A program made the position numbers and the translations under genes. A stretch of DNA of 42,459 nt, from assembly GCA_946411525.1 (NCBI GenBank), contig CAMKEI010000016.1, positions 1 to 42,459 of the forward strand. Direction: 5' to 3'. The stretch's first letter is position 1; the number at the start of each line of letters is the position of its first letter. Below the pieces are notes generated by a model. The model was not told where the DNA came from, did not search any database, and worked only from the letters and a program-made list of their open reading frames with translations. Below, piece by piece: positions 26,615 to 33,967 of this stretch. The stretch is from an uncultured Clostridia bacterium. Lineage in GTDB: Bacteria > Bacillota > Clostridia > Christensenellales > Aristaeellaceae.

Positions 26615-27331
26615 TTATCCTACGCCCATCATCCGGTGAAGCACTTCCTGATAAGCTTCCGCGACATTGTCCATGTCTCTCCTGAACCGGTCGATATCCA
26701 GCGGCTCATGCGTGCCGGCGTCCCAGAAACGGGCTGTATCCGGCGTAATTTCATCCGCGACCAGAATCTGTCCGTGAAAGCGTCCGAACTCCAGTTTGAA
26801 ATCAATCAGTTCTATATTGATATCCTTCAGGTAAGCCGTCAGGATGTCGTTCACCTTCAGGCTGACCCGGCTGATCTCCGCCATCTCTTCCGGTGTCGCC
26901 AGTTTCATGGCGTAAATATGGCTGTTGTTGACCAGCGGATCTGCGTCCAGACCGGTATTCCGCAGTTCAAACTCAACCACCGGCGGTTCCAGCCTGGTGC
27001 CTACAGGGATGCCTGTCCGTTCTGCCAGCTGGCCTGCTGAACGGTTACGGACCTTAACGGAAAGCGGAATCATCTCGCAGCGTTTGATCAGGCAGTGCCG
27101 CGCGTCGATCCGTTCCAGATAATGGTTCTCGATGCCGTTTTCTTTCAGCAGCTGGAAAAGGTGCTCGCACACCGAATTGTTGACTTCGCCTTTGCCGAGG
27201 ATCCGTCCCCGTTTCAGGCCGTGAAACGCCATGGCCTCGTCCTTGAAATAGACGATTGCCTTGTCCGGGTCATCCGTTGCGTAGATCTTCTTGCCTTTCC
27301 CTTCCCGCAGGATCGTCCCGATCTCCGGCAT
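26615..27331 (-). CDS. purC: SAICAR synthetase (phosphoribosylaminoimidazole-succinocarboxamide synthase)
   Basis: 238 residues, the normal length. Motifs: REGKGKKIYATDD near the N-terminus, IPLSVKVRNRSAGQLAERTG, EFELRNTGLDADPLVN, and the substrate-binding LIDFKLEFGRFHGQILVADEITPD. It joins aspartate to CAIR in purine synthesis. The start at 27331 has GGAGGG seven bases upstream; the frame's extra upstream codons lie in the promoter. It stands apart from other pur genes in this window and faces a divergent unit across a shared regulatory region. Confidence 0.97.
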   Translation of the reverse strand: MPEIGTILREGKGKKIYATDDPDKAIVYFKDEAMAFHGLKRGRILGKGEVNNSVCEHLFQLLKENGIENHYLERIDARHCLIKRCEMIPLSVKVRNRSAGQLAERTGIPVGTRLEPPVVEFELRNTGLDADPLVNNSHIYAMKLATPEEMAEISRVSLKVNDILTAYLKDINIELIDFKLEFGRFHGQILVADEITPDTARFWDAGTHEPLDIDRFRRDMDNVAEAYQEVLHRMMGVG

Positions 27332-27366
27332 TCCGAATCCCTCCGTAATCATGAATATACAGGGAT

Positions 27367-27395
27367 ATTTTATCATTCGGGCTTGTTTTTCTCAA
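27367..27395 (-). promoter_or_regulatory. Promoter of purC
   Basis: TTGAGA (27395-27390), 17 bases, TAAAAT (27372-27367): five of six matches in each hexamer. Transcription would start near 27360, about 30 bases before the purC ATG. Confidence 0.75.
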
Positions 27396-27412
27396 GACGG
27401 ACAAATTGAGAA

Positions 27413-27474
27413 GTCCGCATCCCAGATCGTACAGGTTGCGGACGTTTAATGCCTTTACATCCAAAACGTTCGCA
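27413..27474. promoter_or_regulatory. PurBox-like operator between purC and the divergent ParB/BMP gene
   Basis: TGCGGACGTTT (27437-27447) and AAACGTTCGCA (27464-27474) are an inverted repeat matching at 10 of 11 positions with a 16-base spacer. In Bacillus, PurR binds paired inverted PurBoxes (AWWWCCGAACWWT) 16-17 bases apart; the second box here reads AAATGCGAACGTT on the minus strand, close to that. A third half-site, GTCCGCA at 27413-27419, forms a perfect 7-base inverted repeat with 27437-27443, 17 bases away. The operator sits between the two -35 boxes. Confidence 0.6.
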
Positions 27475-27477
27475 TTT

Positions 27478-27506
27478 TTGCCATTTGCCCCGAAAGATGC
27501 TAAAAT
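27478..27506 (+). promoter_or_regulatory. Promoter of the ParB/BMP-metallophosphoesterase unit
   Basis: TTGCCA (27478-27483), 17 bases, TAAAAT (27501-27506). The -35 begins 4 bases from the last PurBox-like site, so a bound repressor would cover it. The transcript would carry a leader of about 95 bases. Confidence 0.7.
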
Positions 27507-27606
27507 GAACCCGGTCCCTTTGGATCCCGGATTCATATTCAGCTGCAGTGTTTCCGCATACTGAATGATGGATTGTGAATTATGAATCAGAAATGAAGTG
27601 ATTTCT

Positions 27607-29532
27607 ATGGATCATTACAGCAAAGCCCGCCGGGAAGGGCTGCGTGTTTATCAGGCGGCCATCCAGGCCAATACCGACCCTTATCTTCCCGTGCTGGAGG
27701 AAAAGGTCCCCGGCCTTTCCTCCCTCAGCCGGCTCTCTCTCGGTATCATGCCCGTTCCGCTGGACCGGGTGGTCGGTTCCGTTTCCCGCGGCCGCAGTTA
27801 TGCGTTCGCGGAAGGGTTTCTGCCGATCCTGGAAGGCGGCAGCGAGTTTGCCTCCAAATGGGAGCGCCTTTGCGAGAGCGTGGAACAGTCCGGCGTGAAC
27901 CAGCCGATTACCGTACTGGAATACCTGGGGAATTATTATGTTATTGAGGGAAACAAACGGACTTCCGTCATGAAATACCTGGATGCCCGGGATATCGAAG
28001 CAGACGTCACCCGGGTTTATCCGCCCAAAAGCAACGACCCGAAGATCGTATCCTATTACGAGTACTGTGATTTTACCAAGGAAACCGGCCTGTATTCCCT
28101 TTTTTTCTCCCGTCCCGGCTCCTATCAGAAACTGCTTTCCCTGCCCGGCGTCCGCGCCGGAGACAAATGGACCGGCGATGAAATCCTGTCTCTGCGGAAA
28201 CTGTATCATTATTTTACCGAAAACTATCTGACCCTGATGAAAGGGAAACCGTCGCAGCCCTGCGGCGACGCGTTCCTGATCTATTTGACCGCCTTCGGCT
28301 ATCTGGACGTCAGGGACGATGATATGGCGAAGACAGCCGAACGCATCCGGTTGATGTCAAAGGAGTTCGAACTGCGGGACGGCCGTGTGAATCTGGTGAT
28401 GGAGCAGGTGGAACCTGTTGTTCCGGTGCCGCTGATCTCCGCCCTGTTCCGCCCGTCAAAAATCAAAGCCGCCTTCCTCTTCAACCGTTCCATTGAGGAT
28501 TCCGCCTGGAACTACTGGCATAATCTCGGCCGGCTGGAAGCGGAGGAAAAGCTGGGCGACAAGCTGGAAACCACCACCTGTATCGTCCCCTCCCGCGCCG
28601 ACTGCGAGGAAGTAATCGGCAAGCTGATCAAAGATGGCTATACCGCCATCTTCGCGACGTCGCCGGTAATGCTTAACAGCACCGTCGAACCTGCTCTCAA
28701 ACATCCGGATGTCCGGTTCCTCTGCTGTTCCCAGCTGTCCAATTATACCAACATCCGGACATACTACATCCGTTTCTACGAGGCGAAATTCCTGCTCGGT
28801 ATTGCCGCCGGCATCCTTTCTGACAACGGTAAGATCGGCTACATCGCGGACTACCCGATTTACGGCGCGCCGGCAGCGGCAAATGCCTTCGCGCTAGGCG
28901 CACGTATGGTCAATCCTCAGGCCAGGATCTACCTGAACTGGTTCTCCGCTTCCTGGTTCAATGCGGAAACGCCGTTCGAGGATCCGGAGATCCGCGTTAT
29001 CTGTAACCGGGATATTACCGCCCCGAACCGGGAAGCCCGTGATTACGGCCTTTATGTGCGCAACAATGGGGAAATTATCAACATGGCCACGCTGATTCCG
29101 CGCTGGGGTCTGTTCTACCGGATGATGCTGGAACGGATTCTGAACGGCACGTTCAGTCAGTCTGGAAGCAGGGATAACGTAACCAATTATTGGTGGGGTC
29201 TCGGTTCCAGCATCCTGGACGTCGCTTTTTCCTCCCGTTTCGATCCGTATGCAGCCCGGACAGTCAATCACTTCCGGGAGCAGATCCGGGACGGTTCCTT
29301 CTCTCCCTTCGAAGGTGAACTGCGGGATCAGGAAGGCGTCCTTCGCTGTGACGCGGACCGTCTGCTTACCCCGGCTGAAATTCTCTGTATGGATTACCTG
29401 GCTGATAACATTGTCGGCACCCTGCCCGGCACGGAGGAACTGATTGAATCCGCCCGCCCGCTGGTCCGTCTTCAGGGAATCCACGGTGAACTGAAACCTC
29501 AGCTTTCAGCCTTCAGCTGGAACAGAAAGTGA
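27607..29532 (+). CDS. Cytoplasmic fusion of a ParB-like domain and a BMP (nucleoside-binding-like) domain
   Basis: 641 residues with no signal peptide or lipobox. Residues about 60-135 look like a ParB/Srx-type fold: VNQPITVLEYLGNYYVIEGNKRTSVMKYL, where EGNKRTS (114-120) sits at the position of the ParB GERR-type box. A helical stretch follows (140-265). Residues about 285-570 resemble the BMP/PnrA/Med family, normally secreted nucleoside-binding proteins: AAFLFNRSIEDSAWNYWHNL, a Rossmann-like repeat, and FYEAKFLLGIAAGILSDNGK with IGYIADYPIYG. The C-terminus (570-641) is unrecognised. The start at 27607 was preferred over GTG 27598, though neither has a strong ribosome site. It shares a PurBox-like operator with purC and is followed 10 bases later by a metallophosphoesterase. 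A role in intracellular purine sensing is inference. Confidence 0.8.
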   Translation: MDHYSKARREGLRVYQAAIQANTDPYLPVLEEKVPGLSSLSRLSLGIMPVPLDRVVGSVSRGRSYAFAEGFLPILEGGSEFASKWERLCESVEQSGVNQPITVLEYLGNYYVIEGNKRTSVMKYLDARDIEADVTRVYPPKSNDPKIVSYYEYCDFTKETGLYSLFFSRPGSYQKLLSLPGVRAGDKWTGDEILSLRKLYHYFTENYLTLMKGKPSQPCGDAFLIYLTAFGYLDVRDDDMAKTAERIRLMSKEFELRDGRVNLVMEQVEPVVPVPLISALFRPSKIKAAFLFNRSIEDSAWNYWHNLGRLEAEEKLGDKLETTTCIVPSRADCEEVIGKLIKDGYTAIFATSPVMLNSTVEPALKHPDVRFLCCSQLSNYTNIRTYYIRFYEAKFLLGIAAGILSDNGKIGYIADYPIYGAPAAANAFALGARMVNPQARIYLNWFSASWFNAETPFEDPEIRVICNRDITAPNREARDYGLYVRNNGEIINMATLIPRWGLFYRMMLERILNGTFSQSGSRDNVTNYWWGLGSSILDVAFSSRFDPYAARTVNHFREQIRDGSFSPFEGELRDQEGVLRCDADRLLTPAEILCMDYLADNIVGTLPGTEELIESARPLVRLQGIHGELKPQLSAFSWNRK

Positions 29533-29542
29533 GCGTGCGGTA

Positions 29543-30208
29543 ATGAGGATTCTGGCAATTGCGGACGAACCCTCCGAAAGGCTCTGGGGGGATCTTTGCC
29601 GGGAGGCGCTGCGCGGAGTGGATCTGATCCTGTCCGCCGGAGATCTGCCGGCAAAATACCTGTCCTTCCTGACCTGCTTTACAAACGCTCCGATAGTCTA
29701 TGTCCACGGCAATCACGATGACCGCTACGAAAAGGAACCGCCGGAGGGCTGCCTGTGCGCGGACGGCAGGGTCGTCCTCGTCAAAGGCGTCCGCATCCTC
29801 GGCCTGGGCGGATCCATCCGTTACCGTCCGGACGGTGTGAATATGTATACTGAAAAGGAAATGGCTTCCCGCGTCGCTTCCCTCCGCCGCATGCTTCGCG
29901 CCACCGGCGGCTTCGATATTCTGCTGACGCATACCCCGATCCGCAGCTTTGGAGATCAGGACGATTATGCGCACCGGGGGTTTGAGTGCTTCGGTCCGCT
30001 GTTGGACACCTGGCGTCCGGCCGTCATGGTACACGGCCATGTCCATCAGGCCTATACCGGTTCCCATTTTGTCCGTGAAAGAAACTGGCACGGCATTCCT
30101 GTCATCAACGCCAGCACCGCCTGGGAGTTCGATCTACCGGAAACGCCTGACCGGAAAGAACCCAGCCGGAAAGGGTGTCGTCTCCTGGAGAAAAACAGTC
30201 GTTTCTGA
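29543..30208 (+). CDS. Metallophosphoesterase with altered motif I
   Basis: 221 residues. Motifs II-V of calcineurin-like phosphoesterases are present: LSAGDLPAKYL, VYVHGNHDDRY, LLTHTPIRS, VMVHGHVHQAY. Motif I, usually DxH, reads IADEPSE, so the His ligand is missing and an acidic residue lies near it. I recall clostridial relatives with a similar DEE/DEP start, so this is probably a genuine subfamily with a modified metal site. It follows the ParB/BMP gene by 10 bases and ends at a bidirectional terminator. The substrate is unknown. Confidence 0.87.
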   Translation: MRILAIADEPSERLWGDLCREALRGVDLILSAGDLPAKYLSFLTCFTNAPIVYVHGNHDDRYEKEPPEGCLCADGRVVLVKGVRILGLGGSIRYRPDGVNMYTEKEMASRVASLRRMLRATGGFDILLTHTPIRSFGDQDDYAHRGFECFGPLLDTWRPAVMVHGHVHQAYTGSHFVRERNWHGIPVINASTAWEFDLPETPDRKEPSRKGCRLLEKNSRF

Positions 30209-30214
30209 GCGCAT

Positions 30215-30247
30215 AAAAAACGTGATCCGTCTGGATCACGTTTTTTT
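30215..30247. terminator. Bidirectional terminator between convergent genes
   Basis: CGTGATCC (30221-30228), loop GTCT, GGATCACG (30233-30240), with six A on one side and seven T on the other, so it works on both strands. It ends the plus-strand unit, and its T-run touches the stop codon (30249-30247) of the minus-strand gene that follows. Confidence 0.93.
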
Positions 30248-31029
30248 CAGTCTATCCATTCCTTTTCTGCGGGATGCTCCTGTTCCTGTTCATCCAGCAT
30301 CAGAGCCCGGTGCCGTTCATCAATCACAGGCGGCTCGGCAAACTCAAGCCTGCCTTCCGGAATGTGCAGCCGGACGGGCTTCTTATCCATAATCGCCCTG
30401 ACATAATCCGTGATATTCTGCAGCCGGTCTTCAGTTTCGACACCGTACAGCGGCCAGTCGGCTCCGCGGTGATTGTCAGATCCGGCTGTCATCATCAGGC
30501 CGTTTTCCAGGCCGTAGCGCCAGGCACGGGCATCGTCCATCTGCTCGTTTCCTGCGTTTGCAACCTCAATTCCGTCGCAGAAATGCAAGCCCAGCCTGAT
30601 CCTGTCCATATAACCCCGCATGCGGAATGGATGCGCCTGAATCACACAGCCGCCGGCTTTATGCACTTCCTCCAGCTGCTGTCGCCGGTTCCAGTGTTCC
30701 ATCTCCGGATGTGCCTTCATGTATTCCTTTGTCAGGCCGTAAATCAGATACTCGTCAAAATGAATATTCTGTTCCAGTCCGAAAAAGACGTCCAGCCCGA
30801 TCCGGTCGCCTTCTTCCTTCGCATCCTCATAGCCCCGCCAGAACAAGTCAATCCGCTCTTCCCAGGGCAGTTCACGGTCAACTGCCGTGTTGCCGCCGAA
30901 AAAATGGTCTGTGATGATGATGCCGGTATATCCGGCTTCCTTATATACCCGGGCCTGTTCCCTGCCTGTCGCCCTGCCGCAGGCGCTCGCCTGGCAGGTG
31001 TGCATATGGGTCTCATACAAAAACGGCAT
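30247..31029 (-). CDS. PHP-domain metal-dependent phosphoesterase
   Basis: 260 residues. PHP metal motifs: YETHMHTCQASACG at the N-terminus, IIITDHFFGG, GLEQNIH, CVIQAHPFRMRGYMDR and MTAGSDNHRG. The fold hydrolyses phosphoesters using three metals; members act on histidinol phosphate, nucleic acids or small nucleotides, and I cannot tell which here. AAGGAGG precedes the ATG and a strong promoter lies just upstream, so it is its own transcript. Confidence 0.87.
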   Translation of the reverse strand: MPFLYETHMHTCQASACGRATGREQARVYKEAGYTGIIITDHFFGGNTAVDRELPWEERIDLFWRGYEDAKEEGDRIGLDVFFGLEQNIHFDEYLIYGLTKEYMKAHPEMEHWNRRQQLEEVHKAGGCVIQAHPFRMRGYMDRIRLGLHFCDGIEVANAGNEQMDDARAWRYGLENGLMMTAGSDNHRGADWPLYGVETEDRLQNITDYVRAIMDKKPVRLHIPEGRLEFAEPPVIDERHRALMLDEQEQEHPAEKEWID

Positions 31030-31058
31030 GGTGTCCTCCTTGCAGTCACATCCATGCC

Positions 31059-31087
31059 ATTATATTTTGTTATGCCTGTTTTGTCAT
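31059..31087 (-). promoter_or_regulatory. Promoter of the PHP gene at 30247-31029
   Basis: ATGACA (31087-31082), 17 bases, perfect TATAAT (31064-31059), only 30 bases before the start codon, inside the 98-base gap after the VWA gene. Confidence 0.72.
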
Positions 31088-31127
31088 CGTCTTTTATCTG
31101 TTTCTGATGATTTTTTTCATGCTTCGC

Positions 31128-32957
31128 TTACTGGGCCCTCTCCAGCAGTGTAAGCAGATACACGAATTCTTCCTTGTACGCGTCCCCGGTAACGCTTTCG
31201 CATCCGCGGACCAGTTCCAGCGCCTGTTCCCAGGTCGCGCTTCCCTTCCACTCGCTCTCCCGCAGAATCATCCCTGCTTCCGTCACCGCCGCAGCGAACC
31301 GCAGGTTCTCGCTGAGCTCCTCGCGGACCGCAGCCGCCTTCACAGGATACTCATACAGTTCGCTTTCGGTGCCTTCGGGTTTTTTTGCCCGGATGGAAAC
31401 CGTAAGCCAGTCCGCATCTTCCGTTTTCTCCGAAGTCTGCAGGTTCTGATAACGGCTTTCTGCTTCGCCGAATTCAAAATCCGAATCTGCCGGAACGATC
31501 TCATACAGAGCCGTCATCCGGTGCCCGCTGCCGATCTCTCCGCCGTCTTTCTCATCATCGGCAAAATCCTCGGCAGCCATCAACCGGTCTTCATAGCCGA
31601 TCAGCCGGTAACCTTTTACCATTGCCGGGTTGAAATCCACCTGGATCTTCACGTCCTTCGCGACCGTGATAAAGGTGCCGCCGGCTTCTTCCACCAGTGC
31701 CTTCCGGGCTTCATGGATCGTATCGAGATATCGGCAGTTGCCGTCGCCGTAGTCTGCCAGGGCTTCCATCTTGTTATCCTTGTAATTGCCCATCCCGACA
31801 CCCAGACAGGTCAGGCTGATCCCTGCCTTCTTCTTTTCAGTTACCAGTCTTGCCAGATCTCCTTCGCCGGTAACGCCCACATTCAGATCCCCGTCCGTGG
31901 CCAGCAGGATCCTGTTCACGCCTTCCTCGCGGTAATACTTCGCTGCGATCTCATAGGCTCTGCTGATACCCGCGGAACCGTTGGTGGCGCCGTGGGCTTC
32001 CAGTTCTGAGATTGCTTCCATGATCCGGGTCTTGTCCGCAGCGGGAATACCTTCAATAATCACCCGGTCCTGGCTGGCATAAGCCACGATGGACACGGTG
32101 TCATCCGGCTCCAGTTCGTCAAGCAGAAGCATGAATGCCCGTTTCACCAGATCCAGCCGTTCACTGCCGAACATGCTGCCGGAAGTGTCGATCAGGAATA
32201 CAAGGTTGTGCCCCGGCCGGTCGTCTTTCTTGATTTCCTCCGCCTGAAGACCGATCAGCAGCAGTTTCGTTTTTTCGTTCCAGGGACAGGGCCCGATTTC
32301 CGTTGTTACGCCGAAAGGTTCCCCGTCCTTTGGCCGGGCATAGCTGTAGTGAAAGTAGTTCAGCATTTCCTCAATCCGGACGCTGTCCGGGGCCACCCGT
32401 TCCCCGTTCAGCACCTTGCGCCGGAGCATGGCGTAGGAGGAGGTATCCGCGTCCGCCGCAAAAGTCGATAAAGGCGAGGTCAGCACGCTCAGAAAGCGGT
32501 TGCTCTCAAAAGTGGCATATTCCTCCGTGTTCCATTCAATCTGTCCGGACCATCCCCCGTTGGAAACCGGCATGCCGGTTGACAGCGGCGCGCCGTAAGC
32601 TGCTTTGGCTGCTGGTGCCTCCGCCGCCTCATATACGTCATAGGTCCGCTGGCTCATCATGTCGTCAGCTGTATCCATGGTCGTCTCCAGCACCTTCATA
32701 GTGACGCTGTCTGCCATACCAGTCTGCAGCAGGTCATGATCCCGCTGGAAAGCCTTCAGGGCTTCTTCGGTCTCTTCATCAAATATGCCTGTGGGTTCCC
32801 GGTTCAGGTAAGCCAGTTCCTTCAGCCTCGTCTGAATCCAGGCGATCTTCTCCCCGCTGTCTCCTGTCTGCCAGATTCTGTTCTCTTCTCCCATGGCCGA
32901 CGCTGTGATACTCAGCACCATCAGCATCGCCAGAATAATCGCCGTGACCTTTCTCAT
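31128..32957 (-). CDS. Secreted VWA-domain protein with peptidoglycan-binding domain (YfbK-like)
   Basis: 609 residues. Signal peptide at 1-22 (ending ASAMG), a peptidoglycan-binding type 1 domain at about 28-92 (GDSGEKIAWIQTRLKELAYL, GIFDEETEEALKAFQRDHDL), an alanine-rich linker, then the YfbK-type arrangement: a VWA N-terminal extension (FLSVLTSPLSTFAADADTSSY), the VWA domain with a complete metal site DTSGSM at 257-262 and later ATDGDLNVG, and a C-terminal DUF3520-like domain. It probably binds the wall and a protein or glycan ligand. AGGAGAGG precedes the ATG. No clear promoter was found in the 130-base gap before it, and no hairpin terminator after it. Confidence 0.9.
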   Translation of the reverse strand: MRKVTAIILAMLMVLSITASAMGEENRIWQTGDSGEKIAWIQTRLKELAYLNREPTGIFDEETEEALKAFQRDHDLLQTGMADSVTMKVLETTMDTADDMMSQRTYDVYEAAEAPAAKAAYGAPLSTGMPVSNGGWSGQIEWNTEEYATFESNRFLSVLTSPLSTFAADADTSSYAMLRRKVLNGERVAPDSVRIEEMLNYFHYSYARPKDGEPFGVTTEIGPCPWNEKTKLLLIGLQAEEIKKDDRPGHNLVFLIDTSGSMFGSERLDLVKRAFMLLLDELEPDDTVSIVAYASQDRVIIEGIPAADKTRIMEAISELEAHGATNGSAGISRAYEIAAKYYREEGVNRILLATDGDLNVGVTGEGDLARLVTEKKKAGISLTCLGVGMGNYKDNKMEALADYGDGNCRYLDTIHEARKALVEEAGGTFITVAKDVKIQVDFNPAMVKGYRLIGYEDRLMAAEDFADDEKDGGEIGSGHRMTALYEIVPADSDFEFGEAESRYQNLQTSEKTEDADWLTVSIRAKKPEGTESELYEYPVKAAAVREELSENLRFAAAVTEAGMILRESEWKGSATWEQALELVRGCESVTGDAYKEEFVYLLTLLERAQ

Positions 32958-33020
32958 GATCTTTCCTCTCCTTTCAGAACGCCGGTTTCCCCGGTCTCAT
33001 TCTGTCAGACGCTGTTCAGG

Positions 33021-33048
33021 AAAAAAAGTTCCCGGTCGTCCAGAAACT
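33021..33048 (-). terminator. Terminator of the sensor/PP2C/STAS-kinase/PHP operon
   Basis: On the minus strand AGTTTCTGG pairs with CCGGGAACT (two to three G-U pairs) around the loop ACGA, followed by a seven-T run. It lies 39 bases after the last gene of the operon and 64 bases before the VWA gene. Confidence 0.8.
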
Positions 33049-33087
33049 TTTTCGTAACAGGCTGATCATCGTGATGATCCCCGCATA

Positions 33088-33966
33088 TCATTTTGCAGCC
33101 GCGCATTTGTCCCCGGCTTCCTCCAGAAAGCGCAGCATTCCGTCGGGAATGGTCTGAGCCTGATCCAATGCCGTGTCGCCCAGTGTAACAAGCTTGTTCT
33201 TCCCGTGATAATCACTGCCGGCTGTAACAAGCAAATTGTGTTTTTCCGCGATTTTCAGCGCTTCGGCCCGCAGTTTGGGCGTGTAACCCGAATAGAAAAC
33301 CTCCAGTCCCCGCAAGCCATACCCGATCAGGCGGCGGATGCGCTGCTCCAGCTCGTCGCCGATAATCAGTTCGTCGCCGCTGCCAAAGGCGGGATGAGCA
33401 AGCACAGGAATTCCTCCGCCTCCGAGAATGCCGCTGACCGCTTCATCCGGGCGCACGTATTCATCATGAAATCTGATCTGATTGATATATCTGTTGATTG
33501 CTTCATCTTTGGATGAAGCGTATCCGTATTGTACCATCAGGTTCCCGATGTGCGGTTTTCCCGGATTGCACAGGCTCAGCAGGCGCTGGATTTCATGCTC
33601 CGGAAAAACAAATCCGAACGTGGTGCGAAGGAAATCAAGCCGGGCTATGACCTTTTCCATGCGATACCGGTGTCCGCTTGTCACAATCTGCCGGACGGAC
33701 GGACTGTCCGGATCAAATCCGTAACCGAGAATATGATACTTTCCTTCCTCATCCCGGCAGGAAAATTCAATACCGGACAGAAGCAGCGGGTCATCTGCGT
33801 GAAGCACCTTCCGGATTCTTACACAGCCTTCCGCAGTATCGTGATCCGTCAGCGCGAACAGTTCAATTCCGGCATTCCTGACCTGCTCCAGCAGCTCTTC
33901 CGGCGTGTCTGTTCCGTCCGATACCGTGGAATGCATGTGCAGATCTATTTTTCTTATATTATTCAT
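33088..33966 (-). CDS. PHP-domain phosphoesterase (TrpH/RNase AM-like)
   Basis: 292 residues. IDLHMHSTVSDGTDTPEELL, LTDHDTAEG, LLLSGIEFSC, GGIPVLAHPAFG, FYSGYTPK and VTAGSDYHGKN follow the order of the TrpH/YciV family, whose studied members release 5'-nucleotides from short oligonucleotides or nucleoside bisphosphates. It is the last gene of the sensor operon: its ATG comes one base after the STAS-kinase stop, so it is tightly coupled. Whether it makes or removes a small phosphorylated signal for that system is an open inference. Confidence 0.88.
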   Translation of the reverse strand: MNNIRKIDLHMHSTVSDGTDTPEELLEQVRNAGIELFALTDHDTAEGCVRIRKVLHADDPLLLSGIEFSCRDEEGKYHILGYGFDPDSPSVRQIVTSGHRYRMEKVIARLDFLRTTFGFVFPEHEIQRLLSLCNPGKPHIGNLMVQYGYASSKDEAINRYINQIRFHDEYVRPDEAVSGILGGGGIPVLAHPAFGSGDELIIGDELEQRIRRLIGYGLRGLEVFYSGYTPKLRAEALKIAEKHNLLVTAGSDYHGKNKLVTLGDTALDQAQTIPDGMLRFLEEAGDKCAAAK

Positions 33967-33967
33967 G

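Noticed and set aside
27332-27606. Purine riboswitch ahead of purC
   Set aside because: The purC leader is only about 30 bases and the other leader lacks the three-way-junction core; the inverted repeat fits a protein operator better.
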